Part shown: positions 59,197 to 64,000 of the stretch, piece after piece
Numbering within the stretch: the first letter of the stretch is position 1
Layout: every line of letters starts with the position of its first letter
Assembly (NCBI GenBank): GCA_963682055.1
Contig: OY821746.1
Span: 9,201,992 to 9,265,991, forward strand
Reading direction: 5' to 3'
Length of the DNA stretch: 64,000 nt
Source of the DNA: Primula veris
Lineage: Eukaryota; Streptophyta; Magnoliopsida; Ericales; Primulaceae
Notes under the pieces: model-generated
The model's database searches: none
The model's input: only the letters and a program-made list of their open reading frames with translations
What the model was told of the DNA's origin: nothing
Translations under genes and position numbers: made by a program

Positions 59197-60192
59197 TTAT
59201 TCTTCCATTTGAGCCACGAAGTCCGGGGTCTCAAAAATTTCCTTTCCGCTCGCTTCAACCATATTTGCTTCGGCATTTCTACCCCTATGATAGTTTTGAA
59301 CTTCTTGGGGAGTTGCCTTGCAGGTCCTTTGCATATGACCATAAACACCACATTTGTAGCACAGAATTTGTGCTTGAGCATTTTCTGTTGCTTTGGGACG
59401 ACTGGCCCTGTTGTTGTTTTTCCTACCACGAGATTGCCTTGGAGCCAAAGGTCTTCGGTTTGGACGATTATCCAAACCTCGCTTGGCTGGGCGAGCATTA
59501 CGCTCCTCATGAGTCCTTGGCTGACGGGACGACTGGCCCTTGTCTCGGTTCCCATATCGTGGAGGTGGTCCACGAACAGTATAAGCATCAGGCCTTGGAA
59601 TAGCCTTTGTCCCAGCAGGACGAGAATTGTTGTTCCTCATTAAAACAAGGCTATTTTTCTCGGCCAATAACAGCTGGGTGATGAGCTCAGGGAACTTGGT
59701 ATACTTAGACTGACGATATTGCTTTTGGAGCAAGTTGTCAGTTGTAGGAAATGTGGTGTAGGTCTTCTCCAGCAAGTCATTGTCGGTTAATGTTTCACCA
59801 CAATACTGGAGAAGAGCACGAATCCTGCATACTTCAGCATTATATTTCGTAACGCTCTCGAAGTCCTGAAATCGCAGATTCAGCCAATCATGGCGGGCTT
59901 CAGGAAGCCATATGGTCTTTTGGTGGTCAAAGCGCTCTCTGAGAGAGTCCCACAACATCTTCGGTGAGGTGATCGCTATGAACTCAGACTTCATTGCATC
60001 TGATAAGTGGCGACGGAACAGAATCATCGCCCTCGCATTCATTTCACGCGACACTTCCACTTCACGTTCATCCTCAGCGTAGATGACGTCCAACAAGCCT
60101 TGGGCATCTATATGGTTCTGGATATCTTGAGTCCAGTCCAAGTATTTCTTGCCAGCGACATCGAGGATCGAAAAGTCAAGTTTGATTGACAT
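59197..60192 (-). CDS. Copia-2 gag
   Basis: About 332 codons from the ATG at 60192, chosen because homologous gags start near MSIKLDFS. An in-frame ATG at 60321 would add 43 residues of unlike composition. The protein has a retrotransposon gag core (YLDWTQDIQNHI, KMLWDSLRERFD, RFQDFESVTKYNAEVCRI) and a zinc knuckle CYKCGVYGHMQRTC (CX2CX4HX4C) near the C-terminus, preceded by an arginine-rich stretch. It forms virus-like particles and packages the RNA. It is uninterrupted and ends in TAA at 59197-59199; roughly 190 nt without an open frame separate it from pol. Confidence 0.88.
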   Translation of the reverse strand: MSIKLDFSILDVAGKKYLDWTQDIQNHIDAQGLLDVIYAEDEREVEVSREMNARAMILFRRHLSDAMKSEFIAITSPKMLWDSLRERFDHQKTIWLPEARHDWLNLRFQDFESVTKYNAEVCRIRALLQYCGETLTDNDLLEKTYTTFPTTDNLLQKQYRQSKYTKFPELITQLLLAEKNSLVLMRNNNSRPAGTKAIPRPDAYTVRGPPPRYGNRDKGQSSRQPRTHEERNARPAKRGLDNRPNRRPLAPRQSRGRKNNNRASRPKATENAQAQILCYKCGVYGHMQRTCKATPQEVQNYHRGRNAEANMVEASGKEIFETPDFVAQMEE

Positions 60193-61601
60193 TTTTCTAC
60201 AACGGGAGAAAAATACTGGATTAGTTATCATATAAATCAACAGGTTTATATGTTTATGGTTTGCATAAGCACAAACTTGTTTCGAATCGACAGGTTCGAA
60301 AAATACTAGTTTTGCTTTCAATTGAATAGGTACTCTTTAATCGAACAACGGGCCGATACTGAGACCCCAATTCAGCGAAAATACACTTATATAGATACAT
60401 TCGGGGAACTTATTATTTATTCAACCCCTTTCGATAGCTCTACTTGGACACGACCAGGAAAGACGGTGAGGGGGTGAGCACGAATGCCTCTTAAAAACCG
60501 ACCTCATTAGGAGAGCGACTTCCCCCTTTATCTTTCCTAGACATCGTATCCAAATAGGTGAGCCTATTTGGGGAAGATTCATAATTATTCCAACTTAAAT
60601 GTGAATATATATACCGGATTTCGCAAATTTTCAACTCAAAAGCTACATCTAAATGTTTAACCTTGAGGAAAATTTCTCAAAAGAGATACATTGTAAAATG
60701 TTCAAATTTGAGTCAATTTATAAGCTCACATAACATATAAAATAGCTTTCAACAAAATATAAAGGCATACCGTACTCATGTAAACTAGTCCTAACATGGA
60801 GTAGTAATATTAAAACACATGAGTTATTATTAAATTCCAACACGAAAGTGTGACTTTTGCCATTTTCTATGTGTAATTAATACATAGGCAATAAATTGTG
60901 GCATGCGAAGAGGCTAAATATAGTTAATGTCACACAAGCAATTAATACTATCATGCAAGAGGTGTTTTCTACAAGATTTCTACAAATTTTAGAAGTTGTA
61001 GCAATTTAATCTAACATCATTTGCATGTAAATAAGTATTTTCGGACTAAACAATGGGTAAACTCGTACATATATACTATTCTGGGTATAATGAGTAACTA
61101 CAGGGACTACGAGTGTAAATACAGGAAACTATATGCATTTTAAGGGTAATTACAGCTCTGGTTCTATAGTTTCAGGAGCTTTACAGAGAGACTCTAAAGT
61201 TTCAGTTAGTCACAGATTAGTCCTCCAATGTTCTAAAAATGACAGTTTAGGTCCGACAGTTTATTATGTCTAACTATACAAGTTATAACCCGTTTTATAA
61301 GTGACATACATGGGTTCCAAGAGCAATTTTTCATCAAAAAAAACATCCATCATGTGATATAAATCTTAAACATGAGATTTCCGGTTCTATTCTTGATTAA
61401 TCATGCAATTTATACGTTTAATTACAAGTAGAAATTTATGTACCTTAATTCGGAAATGCGAAAGGATGATCAATATGTAATCTAACAACCCAATAAACCC
61501 TCTTCCTAACTCTTCGAAGAAGAAATAGATCCGTATACTCACTTCTAATGAAACTATCTAGCTATTTCTTTATTCCGTCGTTAAGCAAAGTGCCGATAAC
61601 G
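60193..61601 (-). other. Copia-2 leader between 5' LTR and gag
   Basis: About 1.4 kb without a credible ORF, long for a Copia leader. Part of it (about 61140-61320) has AGTTTCAG/GACAGTTTAGGTCC words common in plant MITE-like repeats, so a nested element may have lengthened it. No ends were resolved. Confidence 0.5.
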
Positions 61602-61885
61602 TGTTGTGTGGCAACTATTAGCAAAATATCGACATAGTAAGATATGTATGGAGAGAGAGTAATGTCGTCTTATTCAAGTATGAATATATGTTCAACTATG
61701 AACTTATTCAAGTATGAATATATGTTCAACTATGAATACTACAACCCCTTTATATAGTGGAGATGTGGAACAAGTTGCATGTACAAGAGGAAAGCTAGAA
61801 AGCCATAAGTCTCAAACTTAAAGATGATACATAATGTATGTAACCTATACATGAATATGGACAACCACAACAATGTATCACAACA
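61602..61885 (-). repeat. Copia-2 5' LTR
   Basis: 284 bp. It differs from the 3' LTR mainly by a 34-bp tandem duplication (CTTATTCAAGTATGAATATA... twice, around 61668-61737). A TATA box (minus-strand TATATAAAGG, 61747-61756) is likely the core promoter. Confidence 0.94.
61747..61756 (-). promoter_or_regulatory. TATA box of the Copia-2 5' LTR
   Basis: Minus-strand TATATAAAGG, conserved in the other LTR near 54558. Confidence 0.5.
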
Positions 61886-61890
61886 CTTAT

Positions 61891-62481
61891 GTTGTTTTTC
61901 CATCTTAATTTGTTCTTACAAATAAAGGCTATATATACAGGATGTGTACTTGATTTTTATTTTTATATAACATTTTTTCGTTTATAATTCATATTTTATT
62001 TGGTTCATGTAGATGTAGTTTGACATAAAGAACTTATATTTTAATCACGAAATATCTTTTTTTTAAATAAAACAAAAGATACTTAAGAAAGTAACAAAAA
62101 ATAATACTTATATTGCCATTCATCCTGCAATTTAGTAAATAAAGAAAAAAAAAACTTTTTACTACTATTCAGTTTCATCATTTTAGTTCACAACCTTTAA
62201 ATTTTATCAAATTGGTCCCGACTTAACAATTTTAGTCTAACTAAGGGTTCAATATCAATAATAGATGAAATTGCAGCTATATTTAATATTTGGGATCTAT
62301 TTTTTTTTTTATAGAAGTTAACGAAATTCCACTCATTATGTGATAGATAATAGAACGTGACCGCAATTCTGTCATTTTTTAAACACTAGCCCCTCTTATT
62401 GGATGAAAATAGGTAGGAAAAAATCTACATTAGAAAAAAGTGGTAAATTTAAATAGTACATGGTAGTAAAATATATTTTTT

Positions 62482-62483
<2 letters not shown>
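61891..62483. other. Intergenic AT-rich DNA
   Basis: No gene or bounded repeat seen. Confidence 0.5.

Positions 62484-62527
<44 letters not shown>
62484..62527. repeat. (AT)n microsatellite
   Basis: 44 bp of AT dinucleotides immediately left of the Helitron at 62532. Confidence 0.97.
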
Positions 62528-62529
<2 letters not shown>

Positions 62530-62531
62530 TA

Positions 62532-62832
62532 TCATACTATTAATATAAGCAAACCCAAGAAAAATTGAGTCTGTCCAATTTTACCAATTTTTTCCAAAAA
62601 TACCATCACTCTATTTTAATAATTACCAATATACATAATCTAATTAATTAACTATTTGTTCTCAATATATTTTACTAATTACGGATATATCCTAAATTAA
62701 TTAACAATTCGTTTTAACCTTCGTAACTATAATAAATTATGCCAAATCTGAATATTATGTTAAAAATAAAATATATTACAAAATTTATGTCATTACACGT
62801 CTCACACGCAACGCGTGTGTAACTTTTACTAG
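62532..62832 (+). mobile_element. Short non-autonomous Helitron
   Basis: Starts TCATACTATTAATATAAGC and ends CTAG. Near the right end a perfect hairpin CACACGC-AAC-GCGTGTG (62803-62819) lies 9 nt before CTAG. It sits between A (62531) and T (62833) with no target duplication. These are the defining Helitron features. 301 bp, no ORF. Confidence 0.75.
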
Positions 62833-62913
62833 TATATATATATAGATCGATATGTAAAAGAGGGTAAATGAATGGATGTGGGGAGTCGATATATGTGCTT
62901 ATTGGCGAGGGAA

Positions 62914-63600
62914 TGTCAGCGTCCCCTCGTCCGGGGTAATACCACCACCACAGCAGGCAATCCGGGCCTCGTCAACTCCGAGTGACGTGACGCCCCGGAT
63001 TGAGAGGGGCCGAGCTGAGCCTAGGCCGGCATAAAAGAAGCGTGTCAAGTACACTTCCCCAATTAATGCTGCTGCTCCCTTGGGGGACCCTTCTGGTGTT
63101 TCATCGACGTGACCCAATCACAGGCTATCTCCTGTGGGCCCCGGAAGAGGACAGTACTCTTGTCAGAGTTATAAATGACCTAACGCCGTTGGATCAGCAT
63201 CTCACAGTACAGATCCAAGGGTTAATAAACCTCTGGATCATACTATAAATACCCCCACTAATACTACTTAAAAGGGGGGAGAAAAAACAAAGAGAGGAGA
63301 GATAAAACTTAAACAATCCGGACTACCTGAACTGAACCCGAGACATCCGACATCACAACTTGTAACCGGTCCAATCCCTCACCCTTCACTACATACTTAC
63401 TTTCAGTCTCGCCTTTACTGACTTGATCGTTGGAGAGGGAAAACCTGGTTCCAACCCCGGGCCCCTGTTCGTTTCTTGTGCAGGCACGAGAAGGATCCCG
63501 TCACCGGAGCAGACCACCCTTAATCGGAGCCGACGCGCATTGATTGATTAAGCCGAGTCTTGAAAGAAAAGGAGGCTCGCCACTTATTACCTTTTCCCCA
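62914..63600 (+). repeat. GC-rich LTR-like promoter island (possible Ty3/Gypsy solo LTR)
   Basis: Much richer in G+C than its surroundings. From TGTCAGCGTCCCC it runs through a CCAAT-type word (about 63110), a TATA box TATAAAT (63244-63250), and then GACTTGATCGTTGGAG and TTTCTTGTGCAGG, words I associate with the U5 end of plant Gypsy LTRs. No right boundary, target duplication or second LTR was found, so this may instead be a promoter fragment. Confidence 0.4.
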
Positions 63601-64000
63601 TATTTATTTGAAGAAAAATAGTAATTCACCTAAGTGGAATTACAACAATTGTGCTTATTAATTACCCTTTGTTTGTTTACGGGACTTAGTCTGGAGACTA
63701 TTACTCCCATAAGGATATCCAATGATGATGTTGTTTGTAGTCCGGATCTGATTGTAGTGTTTGTTTGAATTGATTTTGCAAGTGGACTATTTTGTAAATT
63801 TACGACTTCTGTACCCATCATTAATTTAAACAAAATACATAACCAAAACGAGAGAACACAATGAACAACTAATTAAGATGCCTAATTTATTTTATTTTTA
63901 ACTTAGAAAAGAACAAATCGTATAATTAGAAAATACATAACCAAAGTTGGTAAATATAAACAATAATATATATATATATTTTGCAAGAAAAGTTCACATA
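63601..64000. other. Window end, no supported gene
   Basis: A 67-codon minus-strand ORF (63630-63833) has ordinary composition but no recognisable motif. It could be an exon of a gene beyond the window. Confidence 0.35.

Larger units (their letters stand above)
54446..61885 (-). mobile_element. Copia-2: nearly intact LTR retrotransposon
   Basis: A 7.4 kb Ty1/copia element on the minus strand. Short LTRs (54446-54695 and 61602-61885) have TGTTGTG...CACAACA ends and 5-bp target duplications CTTAT (54441-54445 and 61886-61890). It has a long leader (60193-61601), then gag, then pol in one frame with only two stop codons, a repeat-rich 3' region (54705-55404) and a purine tract at 54696-54704. 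The sequence after the 5' LTR (minus strand CGTTATCGGCACTTTG) sits where the primer-binding site should be but is not the plain tRNA-Met type. Confidence 0.96.

Noticed and set aside
61595..61602. Standard tRNA-Met primer-binding site for Copia-2
   Set aside because: Sequence next to the 5' LTR is CGTTATCGGCAC rather than TGGTATCAGAGC; I could not assign the tRNA.
63630..63833. 67-codon minus-strand ORF at the window end
   Set aside because: Balanced composition but no recognisable family, and upstream sequence is cut by the window; not called as a gene.

Overview
The window is AT-rich nuclear DNA of a flowering plant, most likely a eudicot. The evidence is four host genes of plant families (three with GT-AG introns), many plant-type transposable elements, long (TA)n arrays and a decayed caulimovirid-like endogenous pararetrovirus. 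There is no bacterial, organellar, CRISPR or rRNA content, and I saw no tRNA gene. The species cannot be named from what I can see.

Host genes. (1) A seven-exon beta-amylase gene lies on the minus strand (12233 down to 38). Its last intron holds a complete 7.9 kb Copia retrotransposon (394-8296) flanked by the 5-bp target duplication TTATC. (2) A single-exon B-box microProtein gene (26943-27290, +) resembles the BBX30/BBX31 (miP1) group. (3) An eight-exon PEX22 gene (31150-36139, +) encodes the peroxisomal anchor of PEX4. (4) A four-exon class III secretory peroxidase gene (42263 down to 39223, -) resembles PRX3/RCI3. All four reading frames are intact when spliced, and the genes are not functionally linked.

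Region by region. 1-12233: beta-amylase with nested Copia-1. 12504-17854: (AT)n, a possible Helitron, and copy A of an unclassified 1.5 kb dispersed repeat. 17855-25150: degenerate pararetrovirus on the plus strand (movement, coat, zinc-knuckle, protease, RT and RNase H remnants). It has lost the catalytic part of RT, and a 1.09 kb solo LTR with TTTAT target duplications splits its RNase H. It ends in a promoter-like region. 25330-31100: CACTA-like debris, BBX gene, an hAT-type MITE and a long-TIR MITE. 31139-36139: PEX22, with a tiny uORF overlapping its ATG, a repeat-built first intron and a MITE in intron 7. 36140-43342: intergenic DNA and the peroxidase gene. 43361-49286: near full-length LINE (-) with intact ORF1, broken ORF2, poly(A) and an 18-bp target duplication. 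49314-51326: hAT-like repeat carrying copy B of the dispersed repeat between 117-bp direct repeats. 54446-61885: second Copia element (-), nearly intact, with target duplication CTTAT. 62484-63600: (AT)n, a short Helitron and a GC-rich LTR/promoter-like island.

No clearly undescribed biological system is visible. The best leads are the nested insertions that rebuilt host introns, the Helitrons abutting (AT)n tracts, the paired dispersed repeat with its 117-bp flanks, the solo LTR inside the viral relic, the overlapping uORF of PEX22 and the divergent C-terminal motif of the B-box microProtein. All similarity statements come from reading and recall of family motifs; no database search or alignment was run.
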